The notes: generated by a model from the letters alone, not told the origin. A DNA stretch of 64,000 nt from an uncultured Xanthomonas sp. (GCA_943912265.1 CALTTS010000007.1:73283-137282); one strand, 5' to 3'; positions 51,404-58,523 are shown, counted from the stretch's first letter. Numbers and translations: made by a program.

Positions 51404-52570
51404 ATGGAACGCGGACGGAAACGGGTGTTCAACGCGGGGATACCCGCGCACATCGATCAATCGGCTCTGCCCAAGGGCATCTATTGGGACAACAACCGGT
51501 GGTACGTGCTGGACCCGCACCCGGATGGAGGGAGGCCGCGCAAACGCACGGTGGCCTGGCGGTCGGCACGGTTGTCGGAACTGCACGCCATCATGGAAGC
51601 CCGCGCGGGACGTAATCCGCGCGGGTGCATCGCGCACCTGGTGGCCCTGTTCGAGGCATCCACAGAATTCGCGGAGCTGGCGCGGCGGACGCAGGCCGAC
51701 TATGTGTGGCTGGCCAAGCAGGCATGCAGCTATGTGCTATCCGACGGTCGCACCTTGGGCGAATGTCAAGTCGAAAAACAAACGGTTCCGGGGATGCAGC
51801 GGCTGCTGGAGACCTTGGCCAAGGGCCGCCCCGCTACGCGGACACAGCCGGCGATCCCGGCCACGCCGACGAAGGCGAATCAGATCCTTCGCTATCTGCG
51901 CCGCCTGTTCGCATGGGGGGTCAGGCACGGGCATTGCAGCCGCAACCCCGGGCAGGGCGTGCGACTGGTGCGCGAAGTTGCAAAACACAAGATGCCGTCG
52001 ATGGATGCTTACGACCGCGTGCTGACGTTTGCACGTGATCGAGGTGCGCTGAAAGCGCATTCTGCCGGCAGCGTGTCGCCCTACATGCATGCGGTGATGG
52101 TGCTGGCGTTCGGCGTCCGGCTGCGCGGCATCGAGGTCAACACGCTGACCGATGCGCACCTGCTGGATGTGGGCATCTTGAGCAACCGGCGGAAGGGATC
52201 GGAAGACAACATCACGCGCTGGTATCCCGAGTTGCGGGACGCCGTTGCGTGGCTCAAGGCGTATCGGCAGGCACGGTGGGAGGCCATGAAACGGCCGATC
52301 CCCATGCAACCCGAGCAACGCCAGCTGCTGGTGAGCGAAAGCGGCATGCCGCTGACCAAGTCGTCTCTGGACAGCGCATGGCAACGGATGATCCGGTCGG
52401 CGATCAAGGCCGGTGTCATCGCTGACACCGAGCGATTCAGCCTGCACGGGCTCAAGCACCTGGGCATCACCTACAGCGACGACCCCGCTGCCGGCGGCCA
52501 CAAGAGCGAGGCCATGAGACGACGCTATGACCACCGGCTCAAGACCGTGGAACCACCGCACCGAGCGTGA
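51404..52570 (+). CDS. int: Tyrosine integrase of prophage 1
   Basis: The 388-residue recombinase catalyses integration into tRNA-Lys. Catalytic positions are seen in RLRGIE (Arg I), HGLKHLG (where the usual HxxR has Lys instead of the second Arg), and RRRYDHR (Tyr nucleophile). The N-terminal ~70 residues form a DUF-type arm domain (GIYWDNNRWYVLDPHPDGGR). The stop lies just before a terminator and the tRNA, the expected order int-attP-tRNA. Confidence 0.93.
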   Translation: MERGRKRVFNAGIPAHIDQSALPKGIYWDNNRWYVLDPHPDGGRPRKRTVAWRSARLSELHAIMEARAGRNPRGCIAHLVALFEASTEFAELARRTQADYVWLAKQACSYVLSDGRTLGECQVEKQTVPGMQRLLETLAKGRPATRTQPAIPATPTKANQILRYLRRLFAWGVRHGHCSRNPGQGVRLVREVAKHKMPSMDAYDRVLTFARDRGALKAHSAGSVSPYMHAVMVLAFGVRLRGIEVNTLTDAHLLDVGILSNRRKGSEDNITRWYPELRDAVAWLKAYRQARWEAMKRPIPMQPEQRQLLVSESGMPLTKSSLDSAWQRMIRSAIKAGVIADTERFSLHGLKHLGITYSDDPAAGGHKSEAMRRRYDHRLKTVEPPHRA

Positions 52571-52600
52571 TTTTTCCCAAGAATTTTCCCAAGACAGCAG

Positions 52601-52627
52601 AAAGGGCGCCGTGAGGCGCCCTTTCTT
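52601..52627. terminator. Strong intrinsic terminator between integrase and tRNA-Lys
   Basis: AAAGGGCGCC-GTGA-GGCGCCCTTT with a following TCTTC. The perfect 10-bp stem can work in both directions and separates the integrase transcript from the tRNA gene. Confidence 0.85.
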
Positions 52628-52635
52628 CATTCCCG

Positions 52636-52657
52636 AAACCCTTGTGGCACAAAGGTT
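52636..52657. repeat. Dyad related to two sites in element 2
   Basis: AAACCCTTGTG-GCACAAAGGTTT is an imperfect palindrome beside the tRNA-Lys. Similar dyads (CCTTGTGGGACAAGGG and CCTTATGCCACAAGGG type) are at 57664-57685 and 57548-57569. Confidence 0.5.
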
Positions 52658-52672
52658 TAAGCGGCTAGGAGA

Positions 52673-52748
52673 TGGTGGGTCGTCCGAGATTCGAACTCGG
52701 GACCAGCGGATTAAAAGTCCGATGCTCTACCGACTGAGCTAACGACCC
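52673..52748 (-). tRNA. tRNA-Lys (anticodon UUU), regenerated by prophage 1
   Basis: The 76-nt gene with encoded CCA folds as a cloverleaf: acceptor GGGTCGT/ACGACCC, D-arm GCTC..GAGC, anticodon loop CTTTTAA, T-arm CCGAG/CTCGG. It reads leftward. The 3' half from the 18-bp core (52701-52718) onward comes from the phage side. The outermost anticodon-stem pair (27-43) is U-C, a mismatch that may result from joining two halves. Confidence 0.93.
52701..52718. repeat. Prophage 1 right attachment core, inside tRNA-Lys
   Basis: Identical 18-bp core to 14596-14613. Recombination here rebuilt a full tRNA-Lys while leaving the old 3' part at the far end. Confidence 0.85.
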
Positions 52749-52847
52749 TCTATCCGCTATTTTTCGTTGGAATTCAAATACTTGAGAGTGCCGCACCTAG
52801 TGCAGGCGGTACCACGGGCAGGGGCCAATTGTGCCCACTCGTAGTGG

Positions 52848-53771
52848 CTACGTGTCAAGCGGCAGCCGATCAATGGCGGCGCGAAGGTTGTCGGCGCACA
52901 GGTGGGCATAGCGCATCGTCATCTGAATCGTCTTGTGGCCCATGAGCTCTTTCAATACGTTGAGGGGTGTGCCGGCCTGGATCATCCAGCTGGCGAAGGT
53001 GTGACGCAGGTCGTGGAAGTGGATGTGCTCGAGGCCCGCTTCGGTGCGTGCGTTGACGAACTGCTTTCGCAACACGGCTTGAGTGACGTCGGGCAGTGGG
53101 AGCTTGGCAGCGATGGCCTCGGCACGGGGATGTAGCGGCACCACGCGTGGGCGGCCATTCTTGGTCTTGCGCAGGTGAAGCGAGTGATCTCGCACATCGC
53201 CTGGGCGGATACCAAGGATCTCGCCAAGGCGCAGCCCGGTGAAAGCTGCGAGAACAATGAGGTCGCCTGCACCGTGTACGGTGCAGTTCATGCGCAGCCG
53301 TTCTACCTCCGCTCGTGTCAGGTAGTAATGCCGCTCGTTGTTCTCGCGCAGGGGGCGTACGGTCCCGGCGACGGGCGTGTCGATCCAGCGCCACTCTTTG
53401 TAGGCCAGGTTGCACACGCGCCGCAGGATTGCCATGCGTCGGTTGATGGTGGCCGGCTGCAGCTCTGACCAGGCACGACGCAGCACGCCCACCAGCTCGG
53501 GTACGTCTTCGAAGGTCTTGTTCTTGATGAAGGGCCGCAAGAGGTTCGCTGCGGACTCGAGCGATTTTCTGGCGCGCAGGTAATGGGCGTACTCAACTAG
53601 CCATTTGTCGAGGCCGTCTTCCAGCGTGTGGTGATTGCTGGTGAGCTTGCGCTCGTACGCCAGCGCATCTGCGTGTGTCCAACGCGCAGACGAACGCCGT
53701 ATGGGTGCCATGCCTGGGCGTGGCACCACCACTTCCCACGCGCCGGTGTCTTTCCGGCGCTGTACTGGCAT
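52848..53771 (-). CDS. int: Tyrosine integrase of element 2
   Basis: The 307-residue recombinase has all classical residues: FTGLRLGEIL (Arg I), FHDLRHTFASW (His/Arg II), LMGHKTIQMTMRYAHL (His III and Tyr). It differs in sequence from the prophage 1 integrase. ATG 53771 is preferred because GGAGGT lies 10 bases upstream. A GTG at 53849 overlapping the upstream gene's stop would make it 333 residues. Confidence 0.92.
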   Translation of the reverse strand: MPVQRRKDTGAWEVVVPRPGMAPIRRSSARWTHADALAYERKLTSNHHTLEDGLDKWLVEYAHYLRARKSLESAANLLRPFIKNKTFEDVPELVGVLRRAWSELQPATINRRMAILRRVCNLAYKEWRWIDTPVAGTVRPLRENNERHYYLTRAEVERLRMNCTVHGAGDLIVLAAFTGLRLGEILGIRPGDVRDHSLHLRKTKNGRPRVVPLHPRAEAIAAKLPLPDVTQAVLRKQFVNARTEAGLEHIHFHDLRHTFASWMIQAGTPLNVLKELMGHKTIQMTMRYAHLCADNLRAAIDRLPLDT

Positions 53772-53845
53772 GACACATTGAACCTCCATGAGCTGTCGCA
53801 CTATCTCCGTCCCCTGTTGAAAGTGAGAGGCGATAGTGACGGGTA

Positions 53846-54223
53846 TCACTGCTTGTAGCGGCCTGATGGGGTGTATGGCCCCATTCCACTCGTGGTCAAC
53901 ATCTGGTCGATGTTCGACTGGATGGCGGTGAGCAAGTCACCGATGTCGCGTTTCGCCGCGCGCAGTTCTTCGTGGACTTGATGAATGCCAAAATTTCGTA
54001 CCGCGTCGTTCTTCCGTTGCCGATGGCTCTGTTGGCGGCCAGCATCAAACCCTTGCCGGTGCCCGACCTTGTGGCCTTCGTCGAACCCACGCGTGTACTC
54101 TTCGGTGCGTTTGGTGTTGTAGCCTTCGGCGTACCCGTCGCGTCGTCCGCGGTCGTAGGCACGGCGTTCAACTTCGGCGATGAGTTCTTCGGTACTGAGG
54201 TGAGCTAGGTCTTGGGGGATCAT
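53846..54223 (-). CDS. Hypothetical protein with RGRxxGY-type repeats
   Basis: The 125-residue hydrophilic product has several short repeats (YDRGRRDGYAEGYN, EEYTRGFDEGHKVGHRQGFD) of a kind seen in small phage or conjugative proteins. The pattern DRGRRDGYxEGY suggests a charged helix. It is upstream of the integrase and overlaps it if the GTG start is used. Function unknown. Confidence 0.6.
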   Translation of the reverse strand: MIPQDLAHLSTEELIAEVERRAYDRGRRDGYAEGYNTKRTEEYTRGFDEGHKVGHRQGFDAGRQQSHRQRKNDAVRNFGIHQVHEELRAAKRDIGDLLTAIQSNIDQMLTTSGMGPYTPSGRYKQ

Positions 54224-54228
54224 CAACT

Positions 54229-54684
54229 ATGCCTGTAGAGATATATGAGACGTTCAAGGAAACAAGCGCTCGTGCTCGGGAAATATCCGAGACGCTTCAC
54301 GCTGAGTCGTTTATCAGCCGATCTTGTGAAAAAGCTGGGGCGTGGGTTCTTAGTTACGAATCAGAAGAACAGCTGACTGAGCTTGAACGAAAGCTGCAAC
54401 AACGTGAGCTTCAGTTAGCTGAAGAAGCGGCGCGAAAGAATGTTCAGCTCAAGCGCGAAGCCGAAGATCTCGAACGAATTGCTTGGGCAGCGCGTGTAGC
54501 TGAAGGTCGGCGGGAGCAAACTTTGCTTCGCATGCGCGCTGAACTATTTCGGGAGCGCTACGAAAAATATTCGACGGAGCAGCTCAAAGCTGTATGGCAT
54601 TTCGTTAACAACCCGATTACGCCAGAAGAAGAGGACTTCATTCGAGCGTTACTTCGTGAACGACTTGGGTACTCGGAAAACTAA
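54229..54684 (+). CDS. Hypothetical coiled-coil protein, lower GC
   Basis: The 151-residue protein is almost all charged helix (LTELERKLQQRELQLAEEAA, RREQTLLRMRAELFRERYEK) with a C-terminal YSTEQLKAVWHFVNNPITPE. GC is clearly lower than the surroundings, so it is likely a recent arrival. Its start is only 5 bp from the divergent 54223 start. GGGGGA lies 10 bases upstream. Confidence 0.65.
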   Translation: MPVEIYETFKETSARAREISETLHAESFISRSCEKAGAWVLSYESEEQLTELERKLQQRELQLAEEAARKNVQLKREAEDLERIAWAARVAEGRREQTLLRMRAELFRERYEKYSTEQLKAVWHFVNNPITPEEEDFIRALLRERLGYSEN

Positions 54685-54687
54685 AAC

Positions 54688-54713
54688 AGCTCCCTGCCCG
54701 AAGGCAGGGGGCT
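54688..54713 (-). terminator. Terminator between convergent genes
   Basis: AGCTCCCTGCC-CGAA-GGCAGGGGGCT forms an 11-bp stem (one T-G pair). On the minus strand it is followed by GTTTTAG, so it likely ends the 54729 transcript. A near copy is at 58595-58620. Confidence 0.75.
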
Positions 54714-54728
54714 ATGGCGTGGCGAGGA

Positions 54729-55610
54729 TCAGGCCGCGGCGCGGAATTCGCCTTGGTTCTGCTTGACGAATGCGACGTAGGCTTTGTCGACGTCCTTGAT
54801 GTCGCTGGTGAGCAGGAGCGCTTCACCCAGTGCGCCGCTGTACCGCGAGCGCATGCCGATCAGCTGAGCCATGCGGGCCTGCAGCTTCGCCGCCACTTTC
54901 TCGTACAGCGCGCGGTGCTGGTCGGCCACCAGCCGGCTGACGACTTCGTTCGGTGCACCGCTCACGTCCACGAAGCTGTTCACTTCGGCGAGGATCGCTT
55001 TGCGGTTGTCCCGGATCGACTGGCGCAGGTCGGTCGCGCGCTGCACTGCGCGCTGCTGCTCGAGCGCGTCGATGACAGCCAGCTGGGCCTCGTCGATCCC
55101 CAGCGCGTCCAGCACTTCCTGCGGCAGCTTGTCCGGCTTCTGCGCAGCGGCCGAGGATTCGGCGAACTCCACGGCCTGGTCGATCGACATCGGCAGGTCG
55201 TAGGGCGTGCTGGCCAGCGTCTGAAGCTCGGCAGCGGCGTAGCTGTACAGCTCGGCCTGCTGGGCCATGCGCACGCGCGCGGCGAACTCGTCGTCTTCGT
55301 CGGTGACGGTCACCGCGTCGCGCGCCGCATACACCGCACTGATGATCGCGCCGTTGGCGATCGAACGCAGTGCCGTGATCTGGCCCACGCTGGACAGCCT
55401 GGGGATGATGTCGAACACCGTGGTGCCGCTGACCTGTTCGGCGGTCGACGGTGCGTTCCCGCAGGGCGCATTCGCTTCGTTGTTTTCGGTGGTTGTGAAC
55501 TCGTGGTCGCGCAGCTCCAGCTTGGCGTGGGCTTGATCGGCGCGGCGGTCGGCCAGCTCGTCGATGGCAGCAGACGCGGCGGAGATGTTCTTGCGGATGT
55601 TCTTGGACAT
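54729..55610 (-). CDS. Hypothetical phage protein
   Basis: The 293-residue protein is mostly helical and acidic (LEQQRAVQRATDLRQSIRDN, LLLTSDIKDVDKAYVAFVKQ). It has no signal peptide or membrane segment and no recognised family. An N-terminal ~70 residues are disordered-like. GAGATCACGAAC precedes the ATG. A two-part stem-loop (55630-55682) lies in its leader. Confidence 0.65.
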   Translation of the reverse strand: MSKNIRKNISAASAAIDELADRRADQAHAKLELRDHEFTTTENNEANAPCGNAPSTAEQVSGTTVFDIIPRLSSVGQITALRSIANGAIISAVYAARDAVTVTDEDDEFAARVRMAQQAELYSYAAAELQTLASTPYDLPMSIDQAVEFAESSAAAQKPDKLPQEVLDALGIDEAQLAVIDALEQQRAVQRATDLRQSIRDNRKAILAEVNSFVDVSGAPNEVVSRLVADQHRALYEKVAAKLQARMAQLIGMRSRYSGALGEALLLTSDIKDVDKAYVAFVKQNQGEFRAAA

Positions 55611-55629
55611 GTTCGTGATCTCGTTGATA

Positions 55630-55682
55630 GCCCGGAATTGGGCACGAACAGAAAGCCCCTACCCGCTTTGGCAGGTAGAGGC
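55630..55682 (-). repeat. Two-part stem-loop repeat, copy a
   Basis: Minus strand order: GCCTCTACC..GGTAGGGGC stem-loop, CTTTCTG, then GCCC-6-GGGC stem, then the ATG of the 55610 gene 20 bp later. Same layout as 55832, 56098 and 56511. Confidence 0.75.
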
Positions 55683-55688
55683 AGTGGT

Positions 55689-55817
55689 TCACTCCGTGTC
55701 TTCGTGGCTTGCGCAGAAATCGAAGCACGGGCAGCTGTAGCAAGCCGGCCCATCGTTGGTGCAGTTGTCCGCGCTGCTGTCGCGGCCTTCGTCGAGCTGG
55801 TAAGCGTTGTCGTTCAT
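55689..55817 (-). CDS. Small cysteine-rich protein
   Basis: The 42-residue product (MNDNAYQLDEGRDSSADNCT, PACYSCPCFDFCASHED) has five cysteines in ~25 residues, suggesting metal binding or disulfides. AAGGAG lies 6 bases before the ATG, a very good ribosome binding site. The gene sits between two two-part stem-loops. Confidence 0.65.
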   Translation of the reverse strand: MNDNAYQLDEGRDSSADNCTNDGPACYSCPCFDFCASHEDTE

Positions 55818-55831
55818 GATGTTCTCCTTGA

Positions 55832-55883
55832 TGCCCGGGATGGGCACGGCCGGAAAGCCCCTGCCCGGTGTGGGGCAGGGGCT
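55832..55883 (-). repeat. Two-part stem-loop repeat, copy b
   Basis: TGCCC-5-GGGCA (55832-55846) plus AGCCCCTGCCC-5-GGGGCAGGGGCT (55856-55883). Lies upstream of the 55817 gene. Confidence 0.75.
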
Positions 55884-55889
55884 ACACCA

Positions 55890-56075
55890 TCAGACGAGTG
55901 AGTCGATGGTGCTCTTCGCGTTGGCTGCGGTCTGCACCAGCTTCGTGAACTCGGTGATTAGCGCGTTGAAGTCGCCCTTGAACTCGTAGTCCGTCGCCTT
56001 GCCGGACATGATGACGTTGCCTTCGCTGTCCTTGATCGAGGCCGAAATGTTCTGGACGGAGATGTCGATGATCAT
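55890..56075 (-). CDS. Small hypothetical protein
   Basis: The 61-residue product (MIIDISVQNISASIKDSEGN, FKGDFNALITEFTKLVQTAA) is half beta, half helix. GAAGGAAC precedes the ATG. No family recognised. Confidence 0.65.
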   Translation of the reverse strand: MIIDISVQNISASIKDSEGNVIMSGKATDYEFKGDFNALITEFTKLVQTAANAKSTIDSLV

Positions 56076-56097
56076 GATGAAGTTCCTTCAGTTATGC

Positions 56098-56149
56098 GCC
56101 CGGGATGGGCACGAATAGAAAGCCCCTACCCGCTTTCGCAGGTAGGGGC
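56098..56149 (-). repeat. Two-part stem-loop repeat, copy c
   Basis: GCCC-5-GGGC (56098-56110) plus a perfect GCCCCTACC-10-GGTAGGGGC (56122-56149). Upstream of the 56075 gene. Confidence 0.8.
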
Positions 56150-56194
56150 GTTCGAGGACTGCGAGGTGCGTTCTCCGAATGTCCGGGGCCTTTG

Positions 56195-56491
56195 TTACTC
56201 GTTCGCGTACTTGAGCAGTACGTCAGCGTGGCACCGAGCTGGTGCGCACCAGCACACGAGGTCTTTGCCCCGCAGTTCGGCTTGCAGGCGCTGTTTGGCC
56301 TCCGGGTCTTGTGCGAACCACCGCAGCAGCAGGGCCTCGTACGCATCCACTGCCTCGTCGCGTGTGGCCACCTTGTGCTTCGCCAGCGTGCCGCTGAGGT
56401 GTGAGAATGGGTTTCCCCATTTCGTTGGCCTTCCGACGTATACGGCGTCTCTCGGAATGCCGTTCTGCCGCTTGTTCCATACCTTAGCCAT
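56195..56491 (-). CDS. DUF4326 family protein
   Basis: The 98-residue protein shows the DUF4326 pattern: VYVGRPTKWGNPF, DAYEALLLRW, LRGKDLVCWCAPARCHADVL. The family is frequent in phages, but its function is not known; a tryptophan-cysteine core suggests nucleotide or metal binding. AAGGAG precedes the ATG. Confidence 0.88.
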   Translation of the reverse strand: MAKVWNKRQNGIPRDAVYVGRPTKWGNPFSHLSGTLAKHKVATRDEAVDAYEALLLRWFAQDPEAKQRLQAELRGKDLVCWCAPARCHADVLLKYANE

Positions 56492-56510
56492 GGCTTACTC
56501 CTTGAAATAA

Positions 56511-56567
56511 TGTCCGGGATGGACACGAAAAGAACGCCCCTACCCGTCTTTCGACAGGCAGGGACGT
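56511..56567 (-). repeat. Two-part stem-loop repeat, copy d
   Basis: TGTCC-5-GGACA (56511-56525) plus an imperfect ACGCCCCTACC..GGCAGGGACGT stem (56534-56567). Base changes on both arms of the first stem keep pairing relative to copies b and c (GCCC/GGGC). Confidence 0.72.
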
Positions 56568-56581
56568 AAGGGAGCGCCAGG

Positions 56582-56863
56582 TCAGCCGCGAGTGAGCACA
56601 CCGCTGTAGCGCTTCCACCCGTCCAGCGACAGCTTTTCGTAGCCGAACAGGTAGCGATAGGTGTGCATGGTGATGTTGATCAGCACGCCGGCGAGCAGCA
56701 GTCCGGCGCGGCCGTTTGCGTCGCCGCCGAACATCGTTTGCAGCGTGATGTGCACGGTGATGTCGGCAAGCAAGCCGGCGCCTACGGCTCGGCGTTTCCA
56801 GTGTGCGGGTATCCAGCTGGTCAACAGCAGGACGGCGATGTACATCGTGATGGCAGTGCCCAT
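56582..56863 (-). CDS. Small membrane protein
   Basis: The 93-residue product has about two membrane segments (ITMYIAVLLLTSWIPA, AGLLLAGVLINITMHTYRY) with basic turns between. Function unknown. A partial copy of the stem-loop repeat (56886-56908) lies before it. Confidence 0.65.
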   Translation of the reverse strand: MGTAITMYIAVLLLTSWIPAHWKRRAVGAGLLADITVHITLQTMFGGDANGRAGLLLAGVLINITMHTYRYLFGYEKLSLDGWKRYSGVLTRG

Positions 56864-56902
56864 GTCAAAACTCCATTGGTTGAGGACATGGACAGAAAGC
56901 CC

Positions 56903-57250
56903 CTACCCAGCTTTTGCTTTGCTTCTGCTCCATGCGCGCAGCTGGGCTACGGAGACCACACGCTGTATTTCAACGTGGTCTGTGTCGATGTACCGGACAA
57001 GCGTCCAGTTGCCTTGTGGCAGCGGATGAGCTTGGAAGTGGGCGGCCAGTGCGTCGTGGTCGATCGGTTTGGCCTTCGCCACGAACGTGGCGTAGGGCAG
57101 TGTGTGCAGGTCGCTTGGGTCATTGGCGTAGTAGCCAGTGACGCTGGATGCGCCTCGCTGCGGGTAGACAACCCGGTCGAAGGCAGTGACGGTGAAGCGC
57201 CGGCCGTCGAGCATGACTTCATCGCCTGGCGATGGGTACTCAGCGCTCAC
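56903..57250 (-). CDS. Hypothetical protein
   Basis: The 115-residue product has a beta-rich first half (YPSPGDEVMLDGRRFTVTAF, RVVYPQRGASSVTGYYANDP) and helical end. The stop codon lies in the remaining arm of a repeat stem-loop (GGGTAGGGGC). The GTG start at 57250 overlaps the upstream gene by 11 nt. Confidence 0.65.
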   Translation of the reverse strand: MSAEYPSPGDEVMLDGRRFTVTAFDRVVYPQRGASSVTGYYANDPSDLHTLPYATFVAKAKPIDHDALAAHFQAHPLPQGNWTLVRYIDTDHVEIQRVVSVAQLRAWSRSKAKAG

Positions 57251-57515
57251 GGGTGAGCCCCAGCCCAAGAAGCACAAGACGCTGGATCTTGGCAAAGCCA
57301 AGTTGGTAGTCCTTGTTGAGTGTTGCTTTGGCCATGTAGTTGATCTCTTGTTGGGCGGCGATCAAATAAGAACGAAGTAATTCGTCCTGCTGGAGAGCCA
57401 CCAGGTCTGTCACAGTTTTTGCTGCCTTGGCCTGGCGTTCGAACCAATCTGGGTTGAGTGGCTTGGCCTGTGGGCGGCGCTTCGGGAGGGGTTTTTTGGG
57501 TGCGTAGCTGGACAT
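57240..57515 (-). CDS. Small hypothetical protein
   Basis: The 91-residue protein has a lysine/proline-rich start (YAPKKPLPKRRPQAKPLNPD) and a helical remainder (LVALQQDELLRSYLIAAQQE, INYMAKATLNKDYQLGFAKI). It is the first gene after the GTGACA-rich region, so may be an early regulator. No family recognised. Confidence 0.6.
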   Translation of the reverse strand: MSSYAPKKPLPKRRPQAKPLNPDWFERQAKAAKTVTDLVALQQDELLRSYLIAAQQEINYMAKATLNKDYQLGFAKIQRLVLLGLGLTRER

Positions 57516-57854
57516 AGTTGTGACAGATTCTGGATTGTGAACGTGAAAATCCTTATGCCACAAGGGATTCGGGCTGTCACAGGCAAATATCGAGATAGTG
57601 ACAGCCAAAGTGGTGAAAAAAGCGCCAGTCAGGTGACAGTGGATTTTGTTTGAAAGAATTGGAAAGCCTTGTGGGACAAGGGTTTTGGGGTGAAAACAGG
57701 TTTGTCAACCCCTTTATTAATTGTTGTTCATAATGTTGTTGTCACAAGAATGTGACAGATCGTATCCCCCAGTTTTTGAGGGGCTTCGAGGTACCTACCT
57801 CAACCCCCTTCGGAATTGGACTGATAGTCCTGAAAACCTGTGACATTCGTGACA
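57408..57854. repeat. Nine GTGACA/TGTCAC boxes in an AT-rich non-coding region
   Basis: Boxes at 57408, 57520, 57575, 57598, 57633, 57740, 57752, 57840 and 57849. The last four form two pairs: TGTCAC-6-GTGACA (57740-57757) and GTGACA-3-GTGACA (57840-57854). The area lacks genes from 57516 to 57960, has AT-rich stretches, and also holds two AAGGG-type dyads (57548, 57664). It looks like an origin or a multi-site operator. Confidence 0.65.
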
Positions 57855-57960
57855 AGCCAAAACAGTATGGTTGATTTAATTCTTTGTTAACATTTGCCCG
57901 GAGGGCCGGACGAGCTGTTTTCAGCCCCGTGAATTAAATCGAATCAATACGTGGAATTAA
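57855..57960. other. AT-rich non-coding stretch
   Basis: Runs such as TTGATTTAATTC and GAATTAAATCGAATC lie here next to the GTGACA boxes. Several weak promoter-like pieces can be found, none convincing. No gene seen. Confidence 0.35.
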
Positions 57961-57973
57961 GTTGAATAAATTG

Positions 57974-58001
57974 AGCACCCTGCCCGTGGAGGCAGGGTGC
58001 T
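57974..58001 (-). terminator. Intrinsic terminator after the 58007 gene
   Basis: A perfect 11-bp stem AGCACCCTGCC-6-GGCAGGGTGCT. On the minus strand CAATTTATT follows, so it ends the leftward 58818-58007 transcript before the GTGACA region. Confidence 0.82.
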
Positions 58002-58006
58002 TGATG

Positions 58007-58198
58007 TCAATCGGCGCAGCGCACGCCGGATTGGCATGCGCTGGTGGCGGCGAGACCGACACCAATGGCGGTGCCGGTAGCGACGAGCAGCAGGATGCGC
58101 AGCACGCGCCCGAGCGTGACGCCCGAAGCGCGACGCGCCGGCGGCAGCCGGCGTGGCGCATTGCTGTGCGGGATGTGCGATCGACGATCACTGCGCAT
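58007..58198 (-). CDS. Small basic membrane protein
   Basis: The 63-residue product has a basic N-terminus (RSDRRSHIPHSNAPRR) and one membrane segment (VLRILLLVATGTAIGVGLAA) followed by two cysteines. Its ATG overlaps the upstream gene by 11 nt. Role unknown. Confidence 0.62.
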   Translation of the reverse strand: MRSDRRSHIPHSNAPRRLPPARRASGVTLGRVLRILLLVATGTAIGVGLAATSACQSGVRCAD

Positions 58199-58523
58199 GG
58201 GCTTGCTCCCATGCCAGCAGCGCCGTGGGCGTGACGCTGTTCGCGCCTGTGGCTTCGAAGTACGCCGTGCACCGTTCGCGGAACGGGCGCTTGGTGATCT
58301 CCGTGGCCGGCTTGGCCTCGGCCTTGTACTTGCGCAGGAACATCTGTGTGGTACGCAGCACACCTTGAACGCGGTTGTACTCCGCGCGCGACACGAAATC
58401 CTGCACGTCGACCTGCTCGGCGAGCTTGGCCTTGAGCGCGGCGATCTCCGCGTCCTTGGCGTCGAGCAGCGCGGACTGCGCGGCGAGCTGCGCGGAGGCA
58501 GCAGCGAGGGTGAGCTTGGCCAT
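58188..58523 (-). CDS. Hypothetical coiled-coil protein
   Basis: The 111-residue protein has an N-terminal coiled coil (SAQLAAQSALLDAKDAEIAA, LKAKLAEQVDVQDFVSRAEY) and a conserved-looking end (RPFRERCTAYFEATGANSVT). GGAG precedes its ATG. Not recognised. Confidence 0.65.
   Translation of the reverse strand: MAKLTLAAASAQLAAQSALLDAKDAEIAALKAKLAEQVDVQDFVSRAEYNRVQGVLRTTQMFLRKYKAEAKPATEITKRPFRERCTAYFEATGANSVTPTALLAWEQAHAQ

Larger units (their letters stand above)
14596..52718. mobile_element. Prophage 1: complete P2-like prophage, ~38.1 kb
   Basis: The element lies between two copies of an 18-bp tRNA-Lys core. It contains an integrase next to the intact tRNA and a full P2-type structural set: Q, P, O, N, M, L, X, R, S, J, I, H, V, W, FI, FII, E/E', T, U, D. 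It also has P2-type double Ogr/Delta regulation. No structural gene is visibly broken, so it may be inducible. It differs from P2 in gene order (V and W after the tail-fibre genes) and in using a toprim primase-helicase instead of gene A. It also has a Com-methyltransferase pair and a reversed cargo block at 43.7-45.7 kb. Confidence 0.93.

Noticed and set aside
52527..52742. ORF ending in SSEIRTRDQRIKSPMLY
   Set aside because: Also an antisense translation of a tRNA gene (tRNA-Lys, 52673-52748).
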